A DNA stretch of 64,000 nt from Planctomycetota bacterium (lineage in GTDB: Bacteria; Planctomycetota; Planctomycetia; Pirellulales; Pirellulaceae), in the NCBI GenBank assembly GCA_026692905.1, contig JAPLNL010000045.1, positions 1 through 64,000 of the forward strand, in the 5' to 3' direction. Positions 55,982 to 64,000 of the stretch are shown here, one piece after another. Positions within the stretch are counted from its first letter, which is position 1. Each line of letters opens with the position of its first letter. The position numbers and the translations under genes were made by a program. The notes beneath the pieces were generated by a model. The model was given only the letters and a program-made list of their open reading frames with translations, was not told where the DNA came from and did not search any database.

Positions 55982-56794
55982 CTACTTCATCAACCGCAGC
56001 GGGCCAATGCCGATAATGGGCAGTCCTGTGACTCGTTTCGCATACTCTCGGTAGTCTTCACCGACGAAGCGGATCATTCGTTTATCCTTGAAGTAACTAC
56101 CGGCGTAGATGTACGCTGTCCAAATGGCCGTTAATACCGCGTGGTCCAGTGTCATCGTTGGTGTAAACCAAATCAGGCCCAAGAAGCTCATGTAAATCGG
56201 GTGACGCATCCATCGGTAAGCGCCAGTCTCCAAGAACTCACGTTTAGGCGGCTTTTGCTGAATCAACCAGTACCACCATTGCGTCAGCCCGGTCTGATAA
56301 AGCATGCCTGTGATGTAAAGGCTATAAAACAACGCAACCCAGGAACCGTAAAAACCACACAGAATCGCAAACTCGGTGATGCCGGTTGCATGCCACAAGG
56401 TTGTCGAACACACTTCCCAATTGTGAAACATGAAAAGCAAAGTCAAGCAAGTCACGGAGCAGTGCAAGCAGCCGAGAAGGCCTGCTGGCATCCAGACTTT
56501 GATCCGTTTCTGAATTGGCGGTGCTAACAGCAGACTGTGCGGAATCGCAAATCCAATCGAAAGCAAAACGTCGATCCAAAACCAATGCGAACTCGAATGC
56601 GTACCACCGTACTTCAGAAACGTAAACAGTTGCACAACGGTCCACAGGAACAATACTTGACTTAAAACGCCAAAGGCGATACCGCAAAGGCGGCCTGCTA
56701 TCTTAGTGTATGTCCGTTCTGTCCCTAACACCGCTAACCCAAGACTAGCCGCCACTGTCGAGGGCTTGCTTGGAACACTTGTACTCGAGTGCAT
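55982..56794 (-). CDS. NnrU/ICMT-like membrane methyltransferase (PKS cluster)
   Basis: 270 residues with about six membrane segments. Its start ATG overlaps the stop of the methyltransferase gene upstream by one base (TGATG), so translation is coupled. The C-terminal catalytic motif is GAYRWMRHPIYMSFLGLIW (about residue 200) followed by DYREYAKRVTG, as in NnrU, ICMT and methanethiol S-methyltransferase-type enzymes. In bacterial type III PKS loci, ICMT-like enzymes such as BpsB methylate alkylpyrone products; here the same role is inferred, with the membrane as its place of action. Last gene of the leftward operon. Confidence 0.82.
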   Translation of the reverse strand: MHSSTSVPSKPSTVAASLGLAVLGTERTYTKIAGRLCGIAFGVLSQVLFLWTVVQLFTFLKYGGTHSSSHWFWIDVLLSIGFAIPHSLLLAPPIQKRIKVWMPAGLLGCLHCSVTCLTLLFMFHNWEVCSTTLWHATGITEFAILCGFYGSWVALFYSLYITGMLYQTGLTQWWYWLIQQKPPKREFLETGAYRWMRHPIYMSFLGLIWFTPTMTLDHAVLTAIWTAYIYAGSYFKDKRMIRFVGEDYREYAKRVTGLPIIGIGPLRLMK

Positions 56795-57630
56795 CAGTCC
56801 TTTTTCTCCGCAATGAAATATCCATATTCCATGGCGCCGGAATCGTAGGCGTTTAAGATGGCGTCAAAATGGTCTAAAAACAAAACGTGATTGCTGCCAA
56901 GAATTTTGGCTAGATATCGCACACCGGTCTTTTCAACGCGTTTGCGACATATCTCCCAAGTCTTTTTCACTTGTTTGGTCCAAATCCCTTTGGCTGTTAC
57001 GGTTAGTCCAGCTTCTTCGAACCAGCCAACGTAGTCGGATTGGCTTCCCAGCGAAGGACAAAACATGCCTTCGCATACACGTAAGGCTTGTTGCGAGTGA
57101 GCATCGCTCATTGGCAACGCGCCAGAGAGCCATGCCAGCAATGCAAATCGCCCCCCTGGCTTGATCCACGATGCTGCCTTTTTGAAGAACGCCGGCTTAT
57201 CGAAAAGATGCTCAGTGCATTCGATACTCCAGACAACGTCCGCCGAGCCTTCGGGAAACTGAGTAGCCTCTGCGTCTTCGCATCGGAATTGCGGTCGAGG
57301 TTGCAGTCCCTTGATGGCTGCACTTGCGGTGGCCCATTGGCGTTGGACCGGACTGAGCGTCACCCCAGTTACTTGGCATTGCAGATTCTTCGCGAGCCAA
57401 ATGCTGGAGCCACCCATCCCGCAACCGATGTCGTACACAACCGATTTGGGCTGAATTTTAGCTAGTCCCGCCAAAGTGGCCGTCAATTGAATTTGCGCTG
57501 CAGCCGGTGATTCGTCTGCCAACCAGTAGCCATGATGGATGTGCGGCCCCCAAAGCAATCGATAAAAAAGCGTACTCACGTCATAGTGATTCTTGATGAC
57601 GGACTTCTTGATGTCTGGACACTCGATCAT
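56794..57630 (-). CDS. Tocopherol-methyltransferase-like enzyme (PKS cluster)
   Basis: 278 residues from ATG 57630; the frame extends to 57765, but the start at 57630 overlaps the YceI stop by one base (TAATG) and gives the proper N-terminus. Features of the gamma-tocopherol/sterol C-methyltransferase type: NHYDVSTLFYRLLWGPHIHHGYW, AdoMet motif DIGCGMGGSSIWLA (about residue 65), VTLSPVQRQWA and VWSIECTEHLFDK. Members methylate aromatic rings or sterol-like substrates. A soluble enzyme; in this cluster it may C-methylate a phenolic polyketide. Second gene of the leftward operon. Confidence 0.85.
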   Translation of the reverse strand: MIECPDIKKSVIKNHYDVSTLFYRLLWGPHIHHGYWLADESPAAAQIQLTATLAGLAKIQPKSVVYDIGCGMGGSSIWLAKNLQCQVTGVTLSPVQRQWATASAAIKGLQPRPQFRCEDAEATQFPEGSADVVWSIECTEHLFDKPAFFKKAASWIKPGGRFALLAWLSGALPMSDAHSQQALRVCEGMFCPSLGSQSDYVGWFEEAGLTVTAKGIWTKQVKKTWEICRKRVEKTGVRYLAKILGSNHVLFLDHFDAILNAYDSGAMEYGYFIAEKKD

Positions 57631-58295
57631 TACTCCGGTACCACCCAAATATCGCCATAGATAACAAGTTCGTCGGCGACCCCAACGGCGCCCAGCATTT
57701 TCGAATAAGGTTTGATTCCGTAATTGGATTGCAAAATCTTGAACGAGCCACGGTAGTGGTGCCATCCATCCTTGACTTCGAGATCACAAGGTATCTCGAT
57801 TCGTCGCGTTTTTTCATGCAGAGTAAAATCGCCTACGAGTAGATATTCTGGAAGCTGACGTTTGCTCGTCGTGTTCTTAGGCCGAATGGTAACGTGTTCG
57901 AACTTGGCTGTCGTGTACTTCTTTACGTTTAGAATTTCAGCACCCAGCATGTTCTCGTTTACCTTTTTGCGGGTTGCCTCATCCACGGCGTTTTCGAGTG
58001 CCAAATACTTTTTCGCTTGAGGAGTGTCCGCATTGAACGATTGCATATCGAAAGTGAGTTTGCCCTCGCGGCCCTCTTTTTGAAACAACTCGCCGCTCGC
58101 TAGTTTGCCCTCGACCGCATGTTGGTGACCGACGACGCCAGACTTGTCAACAAAAATGTAGACGCGGCTGAAGTCGGTATTTACCTGGCCGGACGGCGGT
58201 CGCTCTTGAGCGCCGCAAACGCTTGCTATCGCGATAAAGCAAGCAAAGATTTGGGCTGTCAGCCGACCCAGTGAAAACTGATCAACCTTTCGCAT
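57630..58295 (-). CDS. YceI-like periplasmic lipid-binding protein (PKS cluster)
   Basis: 221 residues from ATG 58295, which begins a signal peptide ending in CGA (LTAQIFACFIAIASVCGA); the open frame reaches 58331. The mature protein is a lipocalin-like beta-barrel: FSRVYIFVDKSGVVGHQHAVEG, LTFDMQSFNADTP, HVTIRPKNTT, LLVGDFTLHEKTRRIEIP, ILQSNYGIKPYSKMLGAVGV. YceI family members bind isoprenoid quinones or other long lipids. In a locus that makes a polyketide, it is likely to carry the lipid product or precursor in the periplasm. Its stop overlaps the next start. Confidence 0.87.
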   Translation of the reverse strand: MRKVDQFSLGRLTAQIFACFIAIASVCGAQERPPSGQVNTDFSRVYIFVDKSGVVGHQHAVEGKLASGELFQKEGREGKLTFDMQSFNADTPQAKKYLALENAVDEATRKKVNENMLGAEILNVKKYTTAKFEHVTIRPKNTTSKRQLPEYLLVGDFTLHEKTRRIEIPCDLEVKDGWHHYRGSFKILQSNYGIKPYSKMLGAVGVADELVIYGDIWVVPE

Positions 58296-58565
58296 CGTCG
58301 TAACTCCGTTTCCCGTGTACAATCCATCCATAGTTTCAATGGCTACGCGACCATCCTAACACGTACCACGACCTTAGGACTAGTCGAGCTCTCCAATTTC
58401 GAATCTCAGTGGAGGAACTACCTGCGAGATCGGTGCAGTTCGATGACAATTGTGACAGGCGATACCCACGATTAAAAACCTGCAAGATATCTCGATTCGT
58501 ACTCGTGTTTCGGCCGCAACACGCTCATGTGGTGCCTTGTTCTCATTGTGTTTTGCGGAGAAATC

Positions 58566-59285
58566 ATGAAGTCAAGAGTGCTAGTTCCTGAGCTCATGGA
58601 CGATCCTGCTATCGATCCTGTCGAACATCGACGGGCACTCAACGGTCTACGCCGTATCAACAAGCTGTGCCAAACTGGCTCGCAATTAGCCAAAGAAATC
58701 CTCGCAATTGCCAAAAAGCATCAGCGTACTGAGATCAACATTTTGGACATAGGTTGCGGAAGTGGTGACGTTGCGTTCGACGTAGCTCGGCGACTTACCA
58801 GCCACCTACAATGCCATGTCACCGGTTGGGACATCAGTCAGACGGCTGTGGACTGCGCCGCAGCCGACTGGACAAACCAAAAAAATCGCATGCCTGCGGA
58901 GAAGCGATCCAACATCGAAATTCACTTCCAGCAAGCCGACGTCTTTCAGCCGAGTGAATCCAAATTCGATATCGTCTATTGTTGCCTCTTTTTGCATCAC
59001 TTCACGGAGCAGCAGGCCGTCCAAGTTCTGATGCGAATGCGGGAAATAGCTTCCCTTGGCGTTGTAGTAGATGACTTGATTCGGTCTCGAGCAGGTTACG
59101 CGCTGGCTCAGATCGGATGTCAGTTGTTGTCGCGTTCGCCAGTGGTCCATTTTGACGGACCACAATCGGTCCGTGCTGCCTTTACGGAAACCGAGGCCAA
59201 GAAATTGGCTACAGAGGCCGGTATGAATTCTTGCACGACTCGCAAGCATTGGCCAGAGCGATATCTATTGAGATGGGACGCCTAG
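58566..59285 (+). CDS. UbiE-like AdoMet methyltransferase (PKS cluster)
   Basis: 239 residues from ATG 58566, preceded by GGAG at the right spacing (frame open to 58527). Motifs: MDDPAIDPVEHRRALNGLRRIN at the start (a shared opening of type III PKS-linked methyltransferases), ILDIGCGSGDVAFDV (about residue 58), VTGWDISQTAV, and FDIVYCCLFLHHF near the middle. AdoMet fold class I. First gene of the rightward operon, whose stop is one base from the flavoprotein start. Likely O- or C-methylates an alkylphenol; substrate not known. Confidence 0.87.
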   Translation: MKSRVLVPELMDDPAIDPVEHRRALNGLRRINKLCQTGSQLAKEILAIAKKHQRTEINILDIGCGSGDVAFDVARRLTSHLQCHVTGWDISQTAVDCAAADWTNQKNRMPAEKRSNIEIHFQQADVFQPSESKFDIVYCCLFLHHFTEQQAVQVLMRMREIASLGVVVDDLIRSRAGYALAQIGCQLLSRSPVVHFDGPQSVRAAFTETEAKKLATEAGMNSCTTRKHWPERYLLRWDA

Positions 59286-59286
59286 C

Positions 59287-60465
59287 ATGATCGCGGTCAA
59301 ACCATCACGCTCGTTGTCCTTGATGGACATGGAAGCCATTGATTGGGACGTCGTCATACTCGGCGCAGGAGTTGCTGGTGCCGCTGCTGCGATTCTGGCT
59401 GCCCAGCACGGGCTTCAAACGCTGTTGGTGGAGTCGAAAAGTTTTCCTCGCGAGAAAGTATGTGGTGGCTGCCTAAATCTTCGCTCGCAAGCTTCGCTCG
59501 ACCGACTTGGCGTCTCAAGTGAAATCAAGTCGGCCGGTGCCATTTCCATTCAATCGATGCGATTGCAGATCCTGGCGACCAATGTGCAATGGAAAGTGCC
59601 CACCATGGTGAGCGTTCGACGTTCGACGTTGGATACGATCCTGGTCGACCGCGCTATCGCAACCGGATCGCATTTCATCGATCGCACCACAGGCCATGTC
59701 TTGCCGACTTCTCTTGAGTCAAACAACGGACTGGGAACGGTTAGACTACAACAGGATGGCAACTCGGTCCTCGTTTCCACGAAGTGTATCCTAGTCGCGA
59801 GCGGATTGACCCGATCTTCGATTCGACAAGATGATCAATGGCCAGCCAAAATAGAAAGCGATTCTAGGATCGGCGTTCAGTGCTTGATCCCGGAACACCA
59901 AGCTGAATGCTTTGCGGATGGGCAGTTGCATATGCTGGTAGGAAAACGCGGGTACGTCGGCATCTGCAAGACCGACGGCGACTTGCTAGACATCGCCGCA
60001 GCTATCGATCCGGCTTGCATTCAGTCTATGGGTGGCATCCCGGAAGTGATCCGCACGATTTTATCTGAGTGCGGTCACAATGGAATCGAACTCCCCAGCA
60101 AAGAGCATTGGATGGCGACTCCTAGCTTAACGCGCTGTTCCAAGCGCGTTAGCGATCGAAACACGTTTTTGATCGGCGATGCGATAGGTTACGTAGAGCC
60201 ATTTACCGGCGAGGGAATGTCATGGGCCTTGGCCAGCGCCGAAGCCGTGATGCCGATGGTTCTCGAAATCGCATCGAGCGGTTGGCAGGAGGGCATGGGC
60301 GATCGCTGGAACGATTGGGCTCTGCGCGAAAGAATACACAAACAACGAACATGCCGGTGGATTGCGAGCCAGATCAGATGGCCGCGCGGTGCGGCTTGGG
60401 TTTTACGGGCTTGCAATTGGCTTCCGCCTTTACGCGCCTCAATCATACGAAGGACAAGTCAATGA
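59287..60465 (+). CDS. Geranylgeranyl-reductase-like FAD oxidoreductase (PKS cluster)
   Basis: 392 residues. The Rossmann FAD-binding motif VVILGAGVAGAAAA (glycines 26, 28, 31) and VESKSFPREKVCGGCLN are the markers of the geranylgeranyl reductase/flavin hydroxylase family, and GDAIGYVEPFTGEGMSWAL near residue 296 is the second FAD site. Such enzymes hydroxylate aromatic rings or reduce isoprenoid chains. In the phenolic lipid locus srsABC of Streptomyces, a flavin hydroxylase follows the type III PKS, so ring hydroxylation here is a reasonable inference. It ends with TGA overlapping the PKS start (ATGA). Confidence 0.87.
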   Translation: MIAVKPSRSLSLMDMEAIDWDVVILGAGVAGAAAAILAAQHGLQTLLVESKSFPREKVCGGCLNLRSQASLDRLGVSSEIKSAGAISIQSMRLQILATNVQWKVPTMVSVRRSTLDTILVDRAIATGSHFIDRTTGHVLPTSLESNNGLGTVRLQQDGNSVLVSTKCILVASGLTRSSIRQDDQWPAKIESDSRIGVQCLIPEHQAECFADGQLHMLVGKRGYVGICKTDGDLLDIAAAIDPACIQSMGGIPEVIRTILSECGHNGIELPSKEHWMATPSLTRCSKRVSDRNTFLIGDAIGYVEPFTGEGMSWALASAEAVMPMVLEIASSGWQEGMGDRWNDWALRERIHKQRTCRWIASQIRWPRGAAWVLRACNWLPPLRASIIRRTSQ

Positions 60466-61670
60466 GTTTATTAAGCCTGGAAACACCGATGGTCCTCAAA
60501 GCGACCCATACCAAGATTCTTGGTTTGGGAACTGCAACACCAGAACATTCGATCGAGCAAGCGGACGCAGCCACCGTAGCCCAGCAGTTGAATCTGTCGG
60601 AGCGATGGAACAACGCACTCCCGGCTTTGTATCGCAAATCGGGTGTGCAGCGCCGCGGAAGCGTTTTGTTGGGGCCAGAAGGTCTTCCGGGTATCGATCG
60701 TCAGACATTTTACAAACCCGCTTCGGAAGCCCAACCGTATGGTCCTACGACATCGGATCGCATGAAAGTGTTTTCGGAATACGCGGGCCCAATGCTTCAG
60801 CGAGCCTGTTCCATAGCGATTGAAAATTCTGGAATCGCAACGAGCAGTATCACGCATTTGGTCAGCGTTTCCTGCACAGGTTTCTTTGCGCCGGGTGTCG
60901 ATATCGCATTGATTGAAGCGCTGGGTCTGGACTCCAATATCCAGCGTACCCATGTCGGCTTTATGGGGTGCCACGGAGCCCTCAATGGCATTCGCGTCGC
61001 CAAAGCGATCGTCGATGCAACTCCCACCGCAGTGGTTCTGCTCGGTGCGGTAGAGTTGTGTAGCCTCCATCAGCAGTACACGGACGATGCACAGCAATTG
61101 GTTGCCAACTCATTGTTTGCCGACGGAGCAGCGGGACTTGTCGTAGGGGCCAACAACCAAAACGGAAACGGCCAAAACGCGAGTTACCAAACCAACGACT
61201 CACCATCGAAGTCGCTTTTGCAATGGACCGTGGTTTCCACGCTATCGAAATGGATCCCAAAAACAACTGACTTGATGAGTTGGACCATTGGCGACTATGG
61301 TTTTCGGATGACCTTGGATCCTCAAGTGCCTAGCATTGTTGAAGCAAACTTGGAGAGCGAGCTCAAGAGTTGGTTGGATGGCCAATCGCTCAGCATTGCG
61401 GACATCGATGCTTGGGCGATCCATCCCGGCGGCCCACGCATCATTCAAGCGGCCGGGGTAGCACTGGGCTTACCCGCAAAAGCTCTTGAGGGTTCGCAGT
61501 CGGTCCTGGCCAATTATGGAAACATGTCTTCTCCGACGGTTTTGTTTATCCTGGAAGAATTGTCGCGTCAGCAACCGGACGCAAATTACTGTATTTTGTT
61601 GGCTTTTGGACCTGGATTGTGCATCGAAGCGGTCTTGCTGAGGTCGGCAGGCGTTAACCATATCGTGTGA
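60462..61670 (+). CDS. Type III polyketide synthase
   Basis: 402 residues from ATG 60462 in the ATGA overlap with the flavoprotein stop, with GAAGGA upstream; the frame is open to 60222, but the longer version is not a PKS. The catalytic triad of the chalcone synthase superfamily is complete: Cys170 in GFMGCHGALNGIRVAKA, His321 in AIHPGGP and Asn354 in NYGNMSS. Other marks are SCTGFFAPGVD and LFADGAAGLVVG. These enzymes condense malonyl-CoA units onto an acyl-CoA starter without ACP. By genomic company the starter may be a long-chain acyl-CoA, giving alkylresorcinol or alkylpyrone type lipids, but the starter and number of extensions cannot be read. Confidence 0.95.
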   Translation: MSLLSLETPMVLKATHTKILGLGTATPEHSIEQADAATVAQQLNLSERWNNALPALYRKSGVQRRGSVLLGPEGLPGIDRQTFYKPASEAQPYGPTTSDRMKVFSEYAGPMLQRACSIAIENSGIATSSITHLVSVSCTGFFAPGVDIALIEALGLDSNIQRTHVGFMGCHGALNGIRVAKAIVDATPTAVVLLGAVELCSLHQQYTDDAQQLVANSLFADGAAGLVVGANNQNGNGQNASYQTNDSPSKSLLQWTVVSTLSKWIPKTTDLMSWTIGDYGFRMTLDPQVPSIVEANLESELKSWLDGQSLSIADIDAWAIHPGGPRIIQAAGVALGLPAKALEGSQSVLANYGNMSSPTVLFILEELSRQQPDANYCILLAFGPGLCIEAVLLRSAGVNHIV

Positions 61671-61884
61671 CGAGGGTCATCTCATGGTTCAGACAAACGA
61701 TCTGACGCCACGAACCCTGGCAAGCATCAGTTCCGAGTCCAAACACCATCGGCTAAATCAATAATCTCTGGTTGAATTGGCAGGGCTAGTCCAAACGTAA
61801 CGGATGGGATCGCTAACGCGATCAGGAAACAAAAAAGAGTGGATGCAACGATCGACGCATTTCGTTTCCTGTTCATGGCTTTCC

Positions 61885-63228
61885 TTATTGGCTGTATTTC
61901 GTTTTGTACTTTTCGTTCAGCTGCGTATGCTTGCTGGTTAAATCGACCAATCGGCCTTGGATATAAGCCTTCACTATTTGTGTTGGTGTCTCCAGGATAT
62001 TCCCATCGGTAACGATGAGCGTAGCATCTTTTCCTACCGTCAGTGACCCGATCCGATCGGCGACGCCAAAGATCTCCGCAGGCGAGAGAGTAATGGAACG
62101 AACCGCTTGATCCTCTGTCAAACCATATGCAGCAGCGGTCGCTGCATTATACGGCAGATTGCGAACACCCGAGGCACCAAATCGTCCGTCGCTGGCAATC
62201 GAGAACTGGATTCCAGCTTCTTGAAGTTGAGCAGGCAATGTGTACGCAGAATCGTAGGCTGCATCATGCCGGTTCGGTAGACGATAGACGCTGGCAACTA
62301 CCACTGGGACCTTGGCTTCTTTGATCAAGTTGGCGCATTGCATGGCATCGGCCCCCCCCATCAAAATCAGCTTCAAATGGTATTGCTTTGCAAAAGCGAT
62401 GGCTGTTTGAATCTGCTTGGTCGTGTTCGCTTGGACCAGCATAGGCGTTTTGCCCTCAACGACAGGGATCATCGACTCAAGCCGCAAATCGATCGGATGC
62501 TCCTTTGGGGCTTTGGTTCTCGCAACAGAATACGCCTTGACTTCTCGCATTAGATCATGGAAAGGTCCTAGGCGATCGCTGTCGCCACCTGATGCCTCTG
62601 CATCGCCGCCACCGCCTCCACGTCGACCTCGAGGGGCTGCGGAAAATCGAGGCCAAGTTGCTGCCATGGCAGCATCTGGCAACAGAGTCATCGATTCCCA
62701 AGTCCAACCGTCCAAAACCATAACCGCAGCACGGCCAGAGATCAGACCGCCATTGGGAGCCGTCACGGCCGTGAGTACCCCATTGGCACGCGCAACCGGA
62801 ATCGCTTCGCTATCTGGATTGAAGGCCACGGCAGCCCGAACGTTCGGATTGAGATTGCCTATTTCGGTGGAGTCGATCGAAGCACGAATGGAATCGATTT
62901 CGACCAATCCGATACTAGAATACGATTCCATCAATCCTGGGTAGACATGCTGGCCTTTGCCCTCAATAACGTCTGTATCGCCAGGGAAGGAAAGGTTTAC
63001 GCCGATCTCCGTGATCTTGCCATCCTTGAACAAGACGCATCCGTTTTGGATGGTCTCACCCGACACCGTGTGGACGGTCGCGTTGCGAATGATGATCGGA
63101 CGCTTTTGCGGAGCGCCGGGAATTTGATCGGAGGCTGATAGGGCTGATGTTAGTAGACTGGATGTCATCAGGCCGGACGCAAGGAGTGCCCAAGTCAACG
63201 ACGCTTTAAGTGAATGTTTGATTTTCAT
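61885..63228 (-). CDS. Amidohydrolase-like exported protein lacking the HxH motif
   Basis: 447 residues. Signal peptide at about 1-32 (LTWALLASGLMTSSLLTSAL). The amidohydrolase fold is recognisable: IIIRNATVHTVSGETIQNG, GKITEIG, HVYPGLMES, and the C-terminal LSPAEIFGVADRIGSLTVGKDATLIV. But where active enzymes have HVYPGLIDxHxH, this has MESYSSIGL, so the first metal-binding His pair is missing; the final Asp is kept in SDGRFG. A Gly/Arg-rich insert interrupts the middle. Possibly a non-catalytic partner of the amidohydrolase next to it (63337), or a diverged enzyme. Same strand as that gene, 108 bases apart. Confidence 0.8.
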   Translation of the reverse strand: MKIKHSLKASLTWALLASGLMTSSLLTSALSASDQIPGAPQKRPIIIRNATVHTVSGETIQNGCVLFKDGKITEIGVNLSFPGDTDVIEGKGQHVYPGLMESYSSIGLVEIDSIRASIDSTEIGNLNPNVRAAVAFNPDSEAIPVARANGVLTAVTAPNGGLISGRAAVMVLDGWTWESMTLLPDAAMAATWPRFSAAPRGRRGGGGGDAEASGGDSDRLGPFHDLMREVKAYSVARTKAPKEHPIDLRLESMIPVVEGKTPMLVQANTTKQIQTAIAFAKQYHLKLILMGGADAMQCANLIKEAKVPVVVASVYRLPNRHDAAYDSAYTLPAQLQEAGIQFSIASDGRFGASGVRNLPYNAATAAAYGLTEDQAVRSITLSPAEIFGVADRIGSLTVGKDATLIVTDGNILETPTQIVKAYIQGRLVDLTSKHTQLNEKYKTKYSQ

Positions 63229-63272
63229 CGGAGTATGTTTTTACGTTTTAGGTTGTGTTTTGTTTGTTGTTT

Positions 63273-63293
63273 GCACAGGCCGGCAGCCTGTGC
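63273..63293. repeat. GCACAGGC hairpin
   Basis: Perfect eight-base arms (GCACAGGC/GCCTGTGC) with a five-base loop, in the 108-base gap between the two amidohydrolase genes. It belongs to a kind of short palindrome common in planctomycete intergenic DNA. Confidence 0.6.
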
Positions 63294-63336
63294 TACGCGG
63301 TAGGCTTTTAGTCTGCCGGTCGCTTAATTGTAGGTG

Positions 63337-64000
63337 CTATTCGTGTTCGTGTTCCGCATGATCCGATTCGTCGTGATGGTGATGACAAAACTCATCGTGA
63401 TTCGGCCACAAGCGAGAAGGATCGTCGGCCAGCGAACTCTTTTCGCCCGACGCTTCGCCGCTGTCGAGGATCTTCTGAACCAACGACTTATGGAGGGCGA
63501 AGTCTCGTTTTCGCATCTCGGCGTCGGATTGGCGATCAAAGTACTTACGACCATCGATCCAAGTTTGTTCGCATCGAGCAAGTGTCGAAAGAGGCGAGCC
63601 GGTCCAGATTGCAATGTCCGCATGCTTGCCGACCTCTAGCGAGCCAACCTTCGAGTCGATGCGCAATTGCATTGCCGGATTGATCGTAACGAATTTCAAG
63701 GCTTCCGTCGGTTCGACGCCACCGTACTTGATCGCTTTGGCCGCTTCGTGATTCATGTGCCGTCCCAACTCTGCATCGTCCGAATTGAACGAGACATTGA
63801 CCCCTTGCTTATGAAGTATCGCACCGTTGTAAGGAATGGCATCGTACACTTCCAACTTAAACGCCCACCAGTCGGAGAAAGTCGAAGCGGTACCACCATG
63901 CTTGGCGATCGCATCGGCAACTTTGTATCCCTCGAGAATGTGTTGCAAGGAGCCGATCTTGACGTTGTTTTCTTCGAGCAATCGGAGCAGACCGAGGATT
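63337..64000 (-). CDS. Amidohydrolase family protein, N-terminus cut by window edge
   Basis: The C-terminal 221 or so residues of an amidohydrolase; the frame stays open to the window end on the minus strand, so the start lies outside. Visible: FNSDDAELGRHMNHEAAKAI with the metal Asp and neighbouring His, VTINPAMQLRIDSKVGSLEVGKHADIAIW, the standard end of the fold. The protein ends with a His-rich tail (HHHHDESDHAEHEHE), a likely metal-binding segment. Function of the pair with the HxH-less paralogue downstream is unknown; imidazolonepropionase-like or dipeptidase-like activities are the usual names. Confidence 0.85.
   Translation of the reverse strand, partial: ILGLLRLLEENNVKIGSLQHILEGYKVADAIAKHGGTASTFSDWWAFKLEVYDAIPYNGAILHKQGVNVSFNSDDAELGRHMNHEAAKAIKYGGVEPTEALKFVTINPAMQLRIDSKVGSLEVGKHADIAIWTGSPLSTLARCEQTWIDGRKYFDRQSDAEMRKRDFALHKSLVQKILDSGEASGEKSSLADDPSRLWPNHDEFCHHHHDESDHAEHEHE

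Noticed and set aside
1-64000. Prophage, insertion sequence or integron
   Set aside because: No transposase, integrase, terminase or capsid genes are present; repeats are short palindromes only.

Overview
The window looks like chromosomal DNA of a planctomycete, most likely of the Pirellulales (Rhodopirellula/Blastopirellula type). This rests on gene content: a DUF1549/DUF1553 cytochrome-like protein next to a Tat-exported DUF1501 protein, a giant cadherin/dockerin protein with the planctomycete LEPR-XLL N-terminal motif, ECF sigma factors paired with anti-sigma or Ser/Thr kinase genes, a fused SecDF, and a type III polyketide synthase locus. By eye the base composition is near 50% GC. I see no integrase, transposase, phage gene, rRNA or CRISPR array. 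Repetitive DNA is limited to short palindromic (REP-like) elements that sit almost only between genes, several of them in two related copies.

Layout. 0-13 kb: an exported glycerophosphodiester phosphodiesterase, an ECF sigma/anti-sigma pair, a 1436-residue cell-surface protein (metalloprotease, cadherin, dockerin), a second ECF sigma factor overlapping a Ser/Thr kinase whose membrane/C-terminal half lies in another frame, a possible Fe(II)/2-oxoglutarate oxygenase and a cytochrome c'-like protein. 13-18 kb: two unrecognised membrane proteins, convergent. 18-28 kb: mostly housekeeping (GlmM, DinB-like, AcpS, TolC-like exporter, TadA, ArgJ) plus a BtaA-like enzyme of betaine lipid synthesis. 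28-39 kb: envelope biogenesis (YajC, SecDF, a double parvulin, a flippase-like protein), an orphan E2-type acyltransferase, MetK and a small membrane methyltransferase. 39-45 kb: ankyrin protein-PolX-YaeQ operon, a lipoprotein and a membrane-spanning P-loop ATPase. 45-52 kb: DUF1549/1553 protein, DUF1501 protein, ECF sigma factor, and a fusion of an anti-sigma-like N-terminus, a membrane helix and a DUF1549-type periplasmic part, followed by a decayed PQQ-propeller gene. 52-56 kb: DUF1015 protein, tRNA-Gln with its own promoter and terminator, and an exported endonuclease/exonuclease/phosphatase-family protein.

56-61.7 kb is the most interesting block: two divergent, tightly coupled three-gene operons. 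Leftward: YceI-like lipid-binding protein, tocopherol-methyltransferase-like enzyme, ICMT/NnrU-like membrane methyltransferase. Rightward: UbiE-like methyltransferase, geranylgeranyl-reductase-like flavoprotein, type III polyketide synthase. Stop and start codons overlap or nearly touch at every junction. The set suggests synthesis, ring modification, methylation and periplasmic handling of a polyketide-derived phenolic or quinone lipid; the product is not deducible from sequence. The window ends in two amidohydrolase paralogues, the last cut by the window edge.
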